Assembly: GCA_902728285.1 (NCBI GenBank)
Contig: CACVBU010000726.1
Location: 1,939,248 to 2,003,247 of the forward strand
Length of the DNA stretch: 64,000 nucleotides
Source: Clytia hemisphaerica
Lineage: Eukaryota > Cnidaria > Hydrozoa > Leptothecata > Clytiidae
Reading direction: 5' to 3'
Under the pieces are notes generated by a model that was given only the letters and a program-made list of their open reading frames with translations, was not told the origin of the DNA and did no database searches. Position 1 is the first letter of the stretch; every line of letters starts with the position of its first letter. Made by a program: the position numbers and the translations under genes. This document shows, piece after piece, positions 22,283 through 38,130 of this stretch.

Positions 22283-23607
22283 TATACCGATCTTTTTACC
22301 CCAAAGTCATTTGATTTCAGTTAAATGAACCGCGTATTAAAAAATACACAATTTCTCTTTCGCACCGAGTAGGCTTTTAAATCGAAATATGAAAAAAATC
22401 CGTAGTGGAACACATGCGAATATGAGCGTTTGACATCACTCGCGCGACAAATTACACACTCGCTATTTGTTAATCTCATCGGGCGGTAGGCGTTCTCTAA
22501 TTCTCCATTCGGCGTCTAGTCATTTTAAATGAAAACAAAAGTTAAAAAGGGCGCGCTATCAGTGAAAGTTATCGTGACATGTTATGACAGAAAGTATGAT
22601 TGATAAACTTGGTGGAGTTATCAAAACAAATTTGTTGTCAAAGGGATTTAACCTTAAGGGGGTAGTCATATGAGAAATTTGAAATTCATTTTTTGTTAAA
22701 AAAAATTCGAAAAATATGCAAAGACGGGGAATCTCGTCCAGGGGGTAAAAGCTATAAAAATATTGTGTCAACCTTTTAAGAAAAGCTAAGAAAGCTATTA
22801 AAAAAATTTTTTTTGGTGAAGGTTAGTATTATGAAAGTCTCAGAATGAGTGGAAAATTTTCAATTTTCAAGGCCAGGGTCTGGAACCTAAATTTGTACTT
22901 TTTCAGTTTAAAAGTCAAAAAAAAATTTTTTTGAAAAACTGCTTCATTCATCCTGAGGCTTACCATAATGGAAAACTACCCTGAAAATTCAAGTCAATAG
23001 CTTTCTCATCCTGAGAAAGGCTGAAAGGTGCGGGAAAACCCCCTAAAACGTGTTTTGAGAAAACGGCGCAGAAAGTTGAAAATAGAGGTTTTTCTCAATT
23101 TTTCTGCGATACATAGACCGTTTTACGAAATTTTTGCTGTGGTTGACCAAAATGGATTGACACATGACTTTTAATGTTGAAAAGGTACTGGAAATACTAA
23201 AATAGTCCAAGTTTTTTGAAAAAATGGCCTTCCACGTGCTCCGGGAATCTCCAAGTATTTTGCGTCAACAATGCGTACAACGCGTAAACATGGCTTTAAC
23301 GACCCTGCCTATGCCCCGGACAGTCCGGGGTTTTTTTGATGTGTGCCCGGGGTCCGTATTATTTGTTTTTGAGAGACTACCCCGGACGCCCCAGACAGCC
23401 CGGGCGGTCGCTTTTTATAGAATCGCTGACCGCGCGGGCTTTTTTCTAATTCATTGAAATATTCTTCCGTGGACAAACGCCGTCTTCCAAAAGATCTTGT
23501 AATGTCCTGACTTTGGCGTTTCGTGTGTGAGGCCTGTATTTGAACCTTAAATCTCAAGCGTGGTTTGTTCAGCAATCAAATTCTAAAATCTAACCGAAAG
23601 CTGAAAA
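22283..23607. other. Intergenic DNA with one GC-rich block
   Basis: No gene recognised. The part from 23300 to 23440 is GC-rich in an AT-rich surrounding and full of short palindromes (CCCCGGACAGTCCGGGG; AGCCCGGGCGGTC then GACCGCGCGGGCT). It could be a promoter region for the small exon candidate at 23608, or a MITE. Confidence 0.35.
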
Positions 23608-23632
23608 ATGGATCCTGATCAGACAGAGAAAG
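23608..23632 (+). CDS. Possible first coding exon beside the assembly gap
   Basis: ATG GAT CCT GAT CAG ACA GAG AAA G encodes MDPDQTEK and runs into a strong donor, GTAAGTAAG. It lies just downstream of a GC-rich block and 50 bases before the run of Ns. No downstream exon was recognised, so this rests on start, donor and context only. Confidence 0.25.
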
Positions 23633-23681
23633 GTAAGTAAGGTAAGATTTACCGTCATATCCTCAGCTGGTCAGGATCTAG

Positions 23682-23938
23682 NNNNNNNNNNNNNNNNNNN
23701 NNNNNNNNNNNNNNNNNNNNNNNNNNNNNNNNNNNNNNNNNNNNNNNNNNNNNNNNNNNNNNNNNNNNNNNNNNNNNNNNNNNNNNNNNNNNNNNNNNNN
23801 NNNNNNNNNNNNNNNNNNNNNNNNNNNNNNNNNNNNNNNNNNNNNNNNNNNNNNNNNNNNNNNNNNNNNNNNNNNNNNNNNNNNNNNNNNNNNNNNNNNN
23901 NNNNNNNNNNNNNNNNNNNNNNNNNNNNNNNNNNNNNN
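23682..23938. other. Assembly gap (257 Ns)
   Basis: An unbroken run of N. Any translation across it is meaningless. Confidence 0.99.
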
Positions 23939-25363
23939 GTGCGTCGACAGGGTCTTCTAGTACTTTGCATCATACCAGATACTACTTGACAACAAGGTAT
24001 GTCGACATTTATCAAAGCTAGGGTACTACAAGGAAGGATAGCGAATTAAAAAAGAAAAAAGTGGAATCACACTTTGGGGGTTATAACTTAGGCTTTCCCA
24101 CTCAGTGACTCAAAAGTCAAACAGAGAGAGAGTTTCCAACCGAAACACAGTTTAGTGCACCGCCATGCCAAGGCAAGAGTTTCCTTTTAGATCATGATGT
24201 GGGCCTAGAATTCCTATTGATTATTTGCGAACTGTTAGGCATTGCTTGTGAACAGTTGTTTCACGAAATCATATAAGAGGGAAAGTTAAAATGGTGTATC
24301 AAAAAACTGATACAGACTGGCAATGCAAATGGCATGGGGCAAGAACTTTGAGTCACCAAAGAATTACCTCAAAATGAAAGAAAATCTCAATGAAAAGTGA
24401 AAAATAAAGAATACACGTACTGCAAAAACATCGTAAATAAGAAAAAAGTCAAAACTCAACAAATTACATGATAAAAATACCTCTTTTAATTGGGCGTGCC
24501 AAATTCTCCTCTCATCGCCATTGCCGCCTTCCTTCTTCGCAACTCATTCGATTTGAATTTAAGGAATCCGCGATGAAATTTCGCGTCTGGTCAGCGGTAA
24601 GTTAACAAATTGCCAAGCAAAGACTCGCTTGTTCATTTTCAATTCTAATGATCGAACGGGAAGACAAGTGAGTTTAGTAGAGACAAATAGCCAAAACAAG
24701 TAAAAAGCGCCCTTTCAAAGCAAGTGAGATATCTCTGTTCGATTTCACAATTTCTTATACCGCCCGACACATGTAAAAAGCATGAGCATCGACCTGTCAT
24801 TTTTGGACGCTAGCTTGCAGGTATATAAAACCAAACAAACAAACCAACTTTTTCTGTTGGAAAGTGAACATTGGACTGAAAGTTGCCTCAGCTAGTACAC
24901 TGAAATTTTATGAAGCAGTTTATTTCACTTTCTTTGGGCTAGTAACAGACTAACTTAGGGCGAAAGACAGTTCCAACCCCTCTGACACATTTTCATTCTT
25001 CATATTTTCTTGGATCTAGCCTGGCTGGAGATCCATCATGTGAAATGAATTCTCCTGTCTAGTCTACTTTGAAGAAGGGGGGTATTTTAAGGGAGGATGA
25101 CACCATCCAAAAAACTGAAGTAGGGGGTCATATGGAATGCAACCCCCCTGGCTCTTAGGGGGGGGGCTAGAACCTAAAGTTCTGGCTGGGGGCTCTTTTT
25201 ATCTAAGATTAGGGGGGGGGGTACTTACTCAGGGGGGGGGGCTATTTATTTAGGTCTGTTGACTGGGGGCTAACCTAACAACTTTTTCCAAGAACTAAGA
25301 AATTTTTCTTTGTACATTTTGGTATTTTGTTTGTGTTTGGTAATTGAGTTTAAAATAGTTTGG
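23939..25363. other. Intergenic DNA, no gene recognised
   Basis: No exon recognised. GGTATATAAAACC near 24821 is a TATA-like box without a visible downstream gene. The part from 25075 to 25265 contains several G runs (GGGGGGGG) separated by CT-rich stretches. Confidence 0.4.
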
Positions 25364-25384
25364 TACCGTAAGAAGTTGGTCTAA

Positions 25385-26021
25385 CAGTCAGGGACCCGTC
25401 TCCTAATCAGGAGGTTCACGTCTCCTAATCAGGAGACGGGTATAATTATCTTGTGAACGAGCAAACTGCGCATGATTTGATTGCTCCCAATGGAAAGAGC
25501 ACAAAAAATTGATTCCATATATGGTGATTTTCAGAAAAATCCACCGGTGGAATCAATCACAATTCTAATAATCCATAAGAACCAATCAGAAGTAAGAAAT
25601 TGTCTTCTGAACAAAAGCGTCTCAAAAAGAAAAATTTTTTTTTTTTTTTTTTTTTTTTCCGCCTTTTTTTTTCTTTTTCTTCTTTGACAATAAGAAATTT
25701 TATTTCGAATAAACTATAAGAAAAGAAAAATGGCGGACATGAAAAAAATCAAGAGGGGCTTCCTTATAGTGCTTTATATTAGGATTGTGATTGATTGCAC
25801 CAAGAAATTTTGATAATTTTTTTAAAACTTTACCAATTCGAGGCTGCTCTTTCCATTAAAACTAGTTTCAAAATGCGCGGAAAAGCCTAAAGCCCTTAAA
25901 ATTGAGATCAAAGTTTTATGTCTCCTAATTAGGAGACGGGTCTCCTAATCAAGCAACCCCAAGCGACCTACATGTCTCCTAATCAGGAGACGTCTCCTAA
26001 TAAGGCGACTGTCCCTGACTG
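25385..26021. mobile_element. DNA element with TCTAA target duplication and subterminal palindromes
   Basis: The left end is CAGTCAGGGACCCGTCTCCT and the reversed right end CAGTCAGGGACAGTCGCCTT. TCTAA occurs directly outside both ends (25380-25384 and 26022-26026), duplicating a site inside the family K TIR. The 18-bp palindrome GTCTCCTAATCAGGAGAC, or a near copy, occurs several times near each end (about 25394, 25420, 25920, 25972). The superfamily is undetermined. A long T run near 25630 is in the interior. Confidence 0.7.
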
Positions 26022-26139
26022 TCTAATGTCGACATCCCTCTTCTAATTTCGACACCCTTTTTAGCGATGGGAATAATAGCAAGGTTGGGATCATTACCTA
26101 CCTTTGATTACCTTTGATGTGTTTCAGCAAATTCTCTGC

Positions 26140-26577
26140 TCACTCAACCCGTGGGGTCCGGTGTTTGACCATTTCAACAATTGAATTCGAGTCAGCCATC
26201 CTGTAAGGGAGATAGGCAGGGAGCAGTGGCTGGTCGGGAACATCTTGCAGAAATTGATCAAGTTGTTTTTTGAAGGAATTTTTGGAACATTTGGTCATGT
26301 CACGTATTTTTCTTGGTAACACATTGAATAGTCTTGGACCGGTGTCTGAAAGGCAGTTCTTCCAAATGTTCTTGTTCGTTGTATTCACTGGTTTGAGGTG
26401 GCATTTTCTTCCCAGGCGTTGGTTTGTATATGAATAAATACCGCCTTCCCCTTCACCATAGTTAAAATTTGGCACCAGTTGTTCGATTATACACCATGTA
26501 TATATAATTTGGTATCTTTCGCGTCTTCTCTCGAGACTGTACATGTTGAGGTGTTTGAGCTTCTCCCAATAATTCAA
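26140..26577 (-). pseudogene. LINE C-terminal segment
   Basis: Contains LERRRERYQIIYTW, NKNIWKNCLSDTGPRLFNVL and KKQLDQFLQDVPDQP, the stretch after the reverse transcriptase of CR1/L2-type elements. It is out of frame with the upstream part. It ends about 40 bp before the 3' terminal repeats of the element. Confidence 0.7.
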
Positions 26578-26600
26578 ATTGGGTGGAAGTTGGATCCCTT

Positions 26601-27682
26601 TTATAAAGGATTTTTTGCAGATACTCCAGTTCTTGCATCAGGGATCGCTTTGTAGGAGACCATAGCTGGGAGCAGTATTCCAGATGTTTGAAGTACCAAT
26701 GTCTTCCAAAGAGTGATCATTACTGATTTATCTCTGGACTTGAAGGTTCTGTATATCCAGGCACTTATACCCTTGACTCTGTCAGTGATCGTTTGAATGT
26801 GCATTTCATATGACAGGTTGTTTGATAGCAGGATACCCAGGTCTTTCACAGCACTTTTTATTTCGATTGGCTGCTGTACATCTGATTTGTAGACTGAGTG
26901 TACTTTCAGTTGTTCATTTTTTCCGTATGCAATGTGTTCAAACTTTTTTTTCCATTGAGCTCCATATTGTTGATTGGATGTCCAGTCATAGACAACGTCT
27001 AGATCATCTTGAAGGAGACTCACATCTGCAGCGCAAGATATTGCCTTCATAAGTCTTGTGTCGTCAGCAAAAGATGAGAGGATGGAATGTTTAATCTTTT
27101 CGTTTATGTCACTAATCATTACCAGAAACAAGAGGGGGCCCAGAACTGAGCCTTGTGGAACTCCGCTTGTAACTTTCGCTTCATCTGATAGGAACGTGTT
27201 TATGGAAACTTTTTGGTATCTCTCAGTAAGGAAGGATTGTATCCAGTTCAATAGTTGTCCTTTCATTCCATTGATTTTTAGCTTGTGTAGCAAGATGTGA
27301 TGGTCCACCTTGTCAAAGGCCTTGCTGAAGTCAAGGTAGATTACATCAACATTTTCATTGTTTTGTAGGTGAGATATCAGTCTTTCTAAATGAGCCAATA
27401 GTTGACTCAAGCAAGATCGCCCTGGTCTGAAACCATGTTGTGTTGGATTGTATAGGTTGTTTCTTCAAGGTGGATTTGCAATTTCTCTCTGACTATTTTC
27501 TCAAATATTTTAGTGGTAATTGATGTCAGCGCAACAGGTCGATAATTCTCTGGTAAACCTTGATCTCCTTTCTTGAATATTGGTGTAATGTGGCTTGTTT
27601 TTGAGAATTTCAGGTGTGATTCCTTTGTCAAAGTGTTTTGCCATATCATCTTAAGTGGCTTAGAAAGTGATTTCTTGCACAT
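26601..27682 (-). pseudogene. LINE reverse transcriptase domain, frameshifted
   Basis: Shows ITPIFKKGD, NYRPVALTSITTKIFEKIV, VDVIYLDFSKAFDKVDH, VPQGSVLGPLLFL and SFADDTRL (the F-A-D-D catalytic box). These follow the canonical order of reverse transcriptase blocks in the CR1/jockey branch. A frameshift near 27420 separates block 2 from the rest, and another near 26600 breaks the C-terminal extension. Confidence 0.85.
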
Positions 27683-27742
27683 TTGAAAAAACCTTTGCTG
27701 GCAAAGCCATCTGGTCCGGCTGACGAGTTGGCTGGAATAGTG

Positions 27743-28066
27743 TCAATTTGTTGGAATTAAATCATCTTCTGTGAAAGTAATGTGCTCAAGGGTTGAGGAG
27801 TCTTTTGTCTCATTTGAATTCAGAAAACTGTAGTCTGTTTTGGGAGTGGTAAATACTGAACAGTATTGCTTTTGTAAGATGTTTGCCATCTCTTGTGAGT
27901 CAGTTGTTAATTTGTTGGTGATTGGATGTTTCAGTGGGCCAACTTTAGGTTTAGTTTTTGTGAATCTTTTTGCATAGGAGTAGAAGTATTTAGGATTGCT
28001 TTTGATTTTGAGTGAGGCATCCAGCTCTGCTTTGTCGCGTTCATTTTTGTGGGATTGCTGTAGCAT
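27743..28066 (-). pseudogene. LINE linker between endonuclease and reverse transcriptase
   Basis: Contains NPKYFYSYAKRFTKTKPKVG and MANILQKQYCSVFT, the typical connector in CR1/L2-like polyproteins (usually K-x-FxxYxxxK, then a line ending in YxxVF). It is separated from its neighbours by frameshifts. Confidence 0.7.
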
Positions 28067-28369
28067 CAGTTCAATGTCAATTAGTTTTCTGATTTTTTTA
28101 TTGGTTTGAAATTCTTTTTGGAGAGTCTTTTACGTTTTCTCATAAGAATACGACGATCTCTTGGAATCTTTGAAAAATTTTTGGAGGTTTTCTTTTGGCA
28201 AATGCTTTTTCACAATCAGAAGACATTTTTCAAGAAGTTGACATATTGACGATTTGGGTCATATAGATTGTGTCCAGTTCTTGAGACCAATTAATCTCTG
28301 TTAATTCTTTGTTAATAATTTCCCAGTCAATTTTATCACTTTGGAAGTTGTAGAGGTCAAATTTGCTTA

Positions 28370-28925
28370 TTAGTTACGTTCTTCAGTTTCTCCGAATTGA
28401 TTATCAAAATTCAGATGTGTTGTAACATCTACAACAAGATGATCTGAATAAATAGTAGGTGAGCATGTGTAATTAAATACAGTGTCTGTGTTGTTTGTGA
28501 ATAGAAAGTCTAAATTATTACCATCACGGTGTGTTGATTTGTGTATCAGTTGATTAATGTGCAAGTCTGCTTTAAAAACATTTAAAACGTCCAGAAGCTG
28601 TTTAATGCAATTTCGTGTTGGGGTTGAAGTCTCATCATTAAGAGGTGTGTGTGGTATGTTAAAATCCCCAAGGATGTATGTGTCAGGTGTACAATCAGTA
28701 ATACTATCAATTTTTGCTATCATTGCAGAAAGGAGTTCTTGTAAATTCTGTGCTCAATTTGCGGTCTGGATTTTGGTTGTCTGTGATACACAGAGAGAAG
28801 ATAAATTTTTTTGATAAAAGCACATCATCATTTACTCTTTCGAGAATTTGAAAATGGGCTCGCAGAATGGTGCATTCATTACGCACATAAAATGCCACGC
28901 CTCCGCTGCTCTGCCAATTTTTCAT
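28370..28925 (-). pseudogene. LINE endonuclease domain, frameshifted
   Basis: The fragments GGVAFYVRN, TYILGDFNIPHTPL, DFLFTN and IYSDHLVV match the order of motifs in the exonuclease-endonuclease-phosphatase fold of LINE endonucleases, including the GDFN and SDH catalytic signatures. The two halves lie in different frames, joined near 28715, so the ORF is broken. It would nick target DNA in a live element. Confidence 0.75.
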
Positions 28926-29634
28926 TTACCTGTCTCTGTTTTCTTAAAAAAGTGTCATTTTCAATCTCAAGTCTCCTTTTTTGTGATTGTCCGTACCAGG
29001 TTTCGGTAAGCTAAAAAATTTGTTTGGCTTTTGTAAGATCTTTGAGGTAGGGTACAGATGAAGGTTTGTTTGTGGGCAAAGTTCTTGTATATTGACAACG
29101 AAAACATTTCAGGTAGGTTTAGAAGTCGTTTGGTAGTCGGGTCAGCATCAGAAGGGCAGTCACTGTCCCATAGATCCTGGAAATGTTGGTTCCATTGTGG
29201 GGGTGGGGGTGGTAGATTTTAGGGATGTTGACGATTGAATTTTGTGAGGTTGATGTGACAAAATCTTGGTTCCTGAATTGTATTGTTGGTTTGGTTGCTG
29301 AAACAATTGTTTTCAAAAGAGATTATTTCTGTGCGAAAGTTGTCCAGGATAAAGCGAAAATCTGAGGTTCATCATTACGATTGTTTTGCTTTTTCTGATA
29401 TCGTTTGGTTCCCTTAACATGCGTAATTTGCAGTCAAGATTAAGCATTCCCCTCTTGAAAGATGATGAGCACATCCTCGGGTGGAAGCTTTGGCACTTTG
29501 GTACCTAGGTTGCACCTCTTGGTTGTTTGTTGCCATATTTGCAATTTTGTACAGGCTCTGGATGGATAAATTGACAGTCCTCAGCCTTTCAGTCCATATT
29601 ACATTTTCCTTTTATGTAGAAGCGACATATTTGA

Positions 29635-30393
29635 TCATTTTCTTGATTTTGGTCTGAGATCTGATCCGGATATTGGGCGATCGTGTTGGGTTAAGTTGAT
29701 TTCATTTGGTGGTCCGCCAGCTGTTTGGTTTATTATGTTGGAAGTATCGTCTTCTGTCATTGGTGCATTGATCTCATCGTCCTCATCTACTACACTCCAA
29801 GTAGATTTGTCCTGGGATTCAGTTGATCTTGGTGTTTTGTTTGGTGGATTCGGTGTGTTACTATCATGGGTGAAAGACACAGTGTTATCTTGGCAGGATT
29901 GACACAGGAAGATCATGCCTGGAATTTTGAAAAGTGTATCGCGTATTGCCTCGTTATGATCAACTAGGTTCATATCTTTCAAAAGATTCAGGTAGCACTC
30001 TCGGTGTACTTCTTGACCACATGATGCACACTGGAGAAAGGGTTCATCATTGAGTTTGATAACATAGGACATGTTGCAGATCTGGCATACATCTGGAAAA
30101 AAGCTTTTGACTTTGAGGCAGAGCTTTTGGACAAGTTCATTCTTGTTAGCAGATTCAACTTCCTGCTTTGACAGGAAGTTAAGTGTGTCGTGAATTGTGT
30201 CTTTTTTGAAACTTTTGGTCAGTGTAGCGATAATGGATTTTGTAGGTTTCTCTGGATTGTACAATTGAAGACAAGATTTGATCTGGGGATCCGGTGCTTG
30301 AAGAGATAGTTCTGTTACTATTCGTTTCCAAATCTGTACGTCTTCATTTGGTTCCCTTTCTGGTTCAATTTCATCCGTTGGTTTAGTAGCCAT
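29635..30393 (-). CDS. LINE ORF1 protein with PHD-like zinc cluster
   Basis: 252 residues from an ATG at 30393, intact. The cysteines and histidine read C103-x2-C106, C122-x2-C125, H130-x2-C133, C164-x2-C167, a C4HC3 (PHD finger) arrangement known in ORF1 proteins of CR1/L2-group retrotransposons. The C-terminal third is rich in Ser, Thr, Asn and Pro. In the family, ORF1 binds RNA in the retrotransposition particle; that role is inferred here. It is the only unbroken ORF of the element. Confidence 0.75.
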   Translation of the reverse strand: MATKPTDEIEPEREPNEDVQIWKRIVTELSLQAPDPQIKSCLQLYNPEKPTKSIIATLTKSFKKDTIHDTLNFLSKQEVESANKNELVQKLCLKVKSFFPDVCQICNMSYVIKLNDEPFLQCASCGQEVHRECYLNLLKDMNLVDHNEAIRDTLFKIPGMIFLCQSCQDNTVSFTHDSNTPNPPNKTPRSTESQDKSTWSVVDEDDEINAPMTEDDTSNIINQTAGGPPNEINLTQHDRPISGSDLRPKSRK

Positions 30394-30934
30394 GGATCCA
30401 AGAAATCAAATACGTGACACAAACCTTGTAGACAAACGATTTTTTTCTCTTTTATCGCTAAGCAAAGAAAAATAGTTTCCATCAGCGATATCGACCTTCA
30501 TATTATTCCATCTCTAAATAAGGGTGTTGAAATTAGAAGAGGGATGTCAACATTAGACCAACTTACGGTAATCGAACAGTTTGATTGACATTGCCTGGTT
30601 CAAAAGAAATTTTTTGGGGAAAATTGTGTTAAAATGAGGTTTTTTCCTTTCTATGCCACTTCCACTCCATTTACTTTTGTCGGATATATTCAACATTCAA
30701 AAATTCAAAAATTCAAAATCTTTGCCCCATGCCATGTTGACCATTTTTGTCTCCAGGCAGTTAGTGGAAGTGCTTCGATTTGTGAAGCGTCTTTACGTCA
30801 CATAGAACAAAAGAAAATAGCAAAAGAACAAAGGAATAACCCTTAGCCACCATTTTGCAACCATGGGGAATAGTGATTTTACAGAAATGGGAATCCTCAT
30901 ATCGAATAAAGCATCTTCTGAAAGAAGAAAAAAG

Positions 30935-31180
30935 GCGCTGTGGTATAGTGGTCATTGACCTTGGTTACTGCACAGGCGACTAAGGTTAGATTCCCACTCG
31001 CAGCGGTTCACTTGGCAAGTGAATGAACTTTCGCCCGGGTCAACCCATGCCATGTGAGGGGAATTGGGTAGTCAGTCCAAGGTGCTGACGGGGCGCTCAT
31101 TGAAAGCGTCTATAGTTGCGAAAATAGGCCTCAAAGCCTCATGCAACTCAACCAAATAGAAATAGAAATAGAAATAGAGA
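30935..31180 (+). mobile_element. tRNA-headed SINE, third type, with AAATAG tail
   Basis: The head GGCGCTGTGGTATAGTGG (A box) is followed by GGTTAGATTCCCACTC (B box). A body containing TGAGGGGAATTGGGTAGTCA and GTGCTGACGGGGCG follows, then a microsatellite tail of AGAAAT units near 31158-31180. The body is unlike SINE families A and B in this window. Confidence 0.65.
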
Positions 31181-31357
31181 AAATTTTTCCCCATAACATG
31201 CGAAAATGAAAAACGAAGAAGCTTTTGTTTTCTGATCGTCTTTTTAATCTGCCATGAAGTGTTATAAAATTCCTTATAGAAAGACACGTTCTCCTACGAA
31301 GAGGCTTAAAAAACTGATGTAAAAAAAAGTTGTTAAAAAGTATGTCATTTTATCTTA

Positions 31358-32494
31358 GGGGCCACTCACATATCGATTTTTCTCACGCTTAGCGTCATTT
31401 CGACGCTATAGGGTGGGTGGGTTAGATCGAGTGACGCTAAGAAAATCTCCTAGAGATATTAATTTTCGAGACCCAACAGATGTTAAAATTTCCAGAAAAC
31501 TTTAACTTTCATACTTATTATTTTTCTGGTAGCAGCCTCTTCATTTGTCAAGATTCAACAAAACATCCTCGCATCAAATTTGTGTCTTTTTCACAGCATC
31601 GAGAATAAACCGGTATAGTAAGGCCAAAAAAAAAAGTAGTTTTGTTTCCGGAAATGCGGGTGACGAAAAAAAATCTCACCCGGGCGGCCGGAAAATATTT
31701 TTTTTTTTCAATTTTCCTAGAAAAACTCTAATTGACGTGTACGAAAAAATAATCCAGGTTCGATGTCTTTTTACTTGAAAAAACGAAATTTTAAGAAGAA
31801 GCTGTACTCTAAGGTAATTCTATTCACAACAACATAAAAAGGAAAGTAGAAAACATTTGTGACAGAAGATTTTCTTTTTCAAAACACAAGTGACATACGT
31901 AAATCTTTGAATACAATCGTTAAATGGATCGTCGCGTACAATTTTTTGCACACATAATGCCTCGTGCACAACTAATACATATTGTTACTACGAAGAACTA
32001 AATAATGTTGAGAAAACGTTTTGCGTTCTTTAGCTTACTTGTCTGAAATATTCAGTTTGAAAAAAAGTTTTTTTTCTTCGATTGCACAAAAAAAAAGGTT
32101 TTTTTCTATTTGCGGCCGGGTGAGATATATTTTTTTCCAAAAAAAAGTTCACCCGGCCGATTTCCGGAAACAAGACAACTTTTTTTTTTGGCCTAAAATG
32201 CCGGAGATGCTCATTATGTTAAAAAAGTTTGGGGCTTTTTTTTCCGCGTCATAACTTATGCAGGTCTCGGAACCAATCTGTGTCAAAGTCTTATACCGAA
32301 ACCACTACTCCGAAAATGTACCAAGCAGAAGGGGGGAAGCAACTTCTCTGGCAGTGAAACATCAGTACCCGAAGTGAGAAAGGAAAAAAAAGGTTTTCAT
32401 TGATTTTCAGTATATTTTATAATATGACGCTAAGGGTAGGGGGTGGGTGGGTTTTTAAACTAAGCGTGGGAAAAATCGATATGTGAGAGGCCTC
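31358..32494. mobile_element. PIF/Harbinger-like MITE with TTA target duplication
   Basis: The left end GGGGCCACTCACATATCGAT and reversed right end GAGGCCTCTCACATATCGAT continue as TTTTTC.CACGCTTAG for about 36 bp. TTA abuts both ends (31355-31357 and 32495-32497). GTGGGTGGGTT also sits just inside both ends. Non-coding, with another inverted-repeat element at 31621-32194. Confidence 0.7.
31621..32194. mobile_element. Nested MITE with AGGCC-A-run ends
   Basis: The left end AGGCCAAAAAAAAAAG then TTTGTTTCCGGAAAT is mirrored on the right by ATTTCCGGAAACAAG then CTTTTTTTTTTGGCCT. A second mirrored block, GGGTGA with CGGCCGG, lies about 50 bp further in. The interior has no reading frame of note. 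Confidence 0.6.
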
Positions 32495-32497
32495 TTA

Positions 32498-33303
32498 ACA
32501 ATTTCGTAAACTACGTCACAACCACAGAGCGCTGACTTTAAGTTTTTTGTTCTTGTTCTCACTGTTTGGTTTCCGTACTAAAAAGAAAGTTGTTATTGTG
32601 AACTTTGAACATGCTTAAAATAGAGATACTTCCACTAACTGCCAGGCTGTCTCAAAGATAGAGCATCATTTTCTTTGGCGCTAAATTCTGGTCCCATAGT
32701 GCCAATATTTTTGGGAAAAAATTGTGGAATGTATCTGACATTGGCAAAATAGCAATGAATTTTCTTGGCAATGAATAGTCATCTTTTCAAAAGCTGTGGC
32801 AAATAGAATGAGGTGCTTAAATAAGGTATTGGTGCGGAAAGGGTTAAGGACTTTATGCAAAATTGCAAAGTTTTTTCTGAATTTTTAAACAATGATGCAA
32901 AATAGTAATACTCAAAATGTAACTTCCAGATTTTTAGGCAAATTTTTGCCAAATGATTTCGGACTTTATTCTCAAAATTGTTTCATTAGATTTTGTTGAC
33001 ATATCTTTAGGAAGGAAGGATTATTTTTGTTAATCCTCTAAAATTAGCATCGTTTGATCTCCAAAAAATATTTACCACTAAAACATTCTAAATATAGTAT
33101 AAAACAAGTTTCTTCATGTTTTCAAGCTTACACATCTTTAAGCTATGCTCTGTTAACCTTCCTTTTTCGTTTGAACAATTTCTTCAACATCATTCAACAT
33201 GCTTTGACTACCTTTATCAGGTAGAGGTCCATTAAAGTATCACTCTTGTTTATTTTTAGCTAAGTATAACTTTTGCACTTCCCTCTCACAACTGGAACTC
33301 ACA
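32498..33303. other. Upstream region of the IDH gene, no feature recognised
   Basis: AT-rich. No TATA box or CpG cluster stands out. AGGTAGAGGTCCATTAAAGT near 33220 resembles AGGTAGGTCCATAAAAGT near 41528, a short repeat of unknown class. Confidence 0.35.

Positions 33304-38130
<4,827 letters not shown>

Larger units (their letters stand above)
26100..30420 (-). mobile_element. CR1/L2-type LINE, near full length, inactive
   Basis: Read on the minus strand, the order is ORF1 with a PHD-like cysteine cluster (30393-29635), apurinic endonuclease (about 28925-28370), reverse transcriptase (about 27682-26601) and a C-terminal segment (26577-26140). It ends at about 26101 with the short direct repeat ATCAAAGGTA, in the manner of CR1 elements that end in short tandem repeats and not poly(A). 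At least four frameshifts break the second ORF, so it cannot move by itself. It lies inside MITE family K copy 2. Confidence 0.85.
25364..30570. mobile_element. TA-flanked MITE family K, copy 2, split by two insertions
   Basis: The left TIR starts TACCGTAAGAAGTTGGTCTA and, after the nested element, resumes at 26027 with TGTCGACATCCCTCTTCTAA. The reversed right end (30570 inward) reads TACCGTAAGTTGGTCTAATG, then TTGACATCCCTCTTCTAATT. The TIR is about 60 bp. Removing the nested element (25385-26021) and the LINE (about 26100-30420) leaves a few hundred bases related to 21808-22282. Confidence 0.7.

Noticed and set aside
23671-24015. 114-codon minus-strand frame
   Set aside because: It runs through the 257-base N gap and so has no information.
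24815-24850. Promoter with TATA box
   Set aside because: GGTATATAAAACC is present but no start codon, exon or transcript evidence follows.
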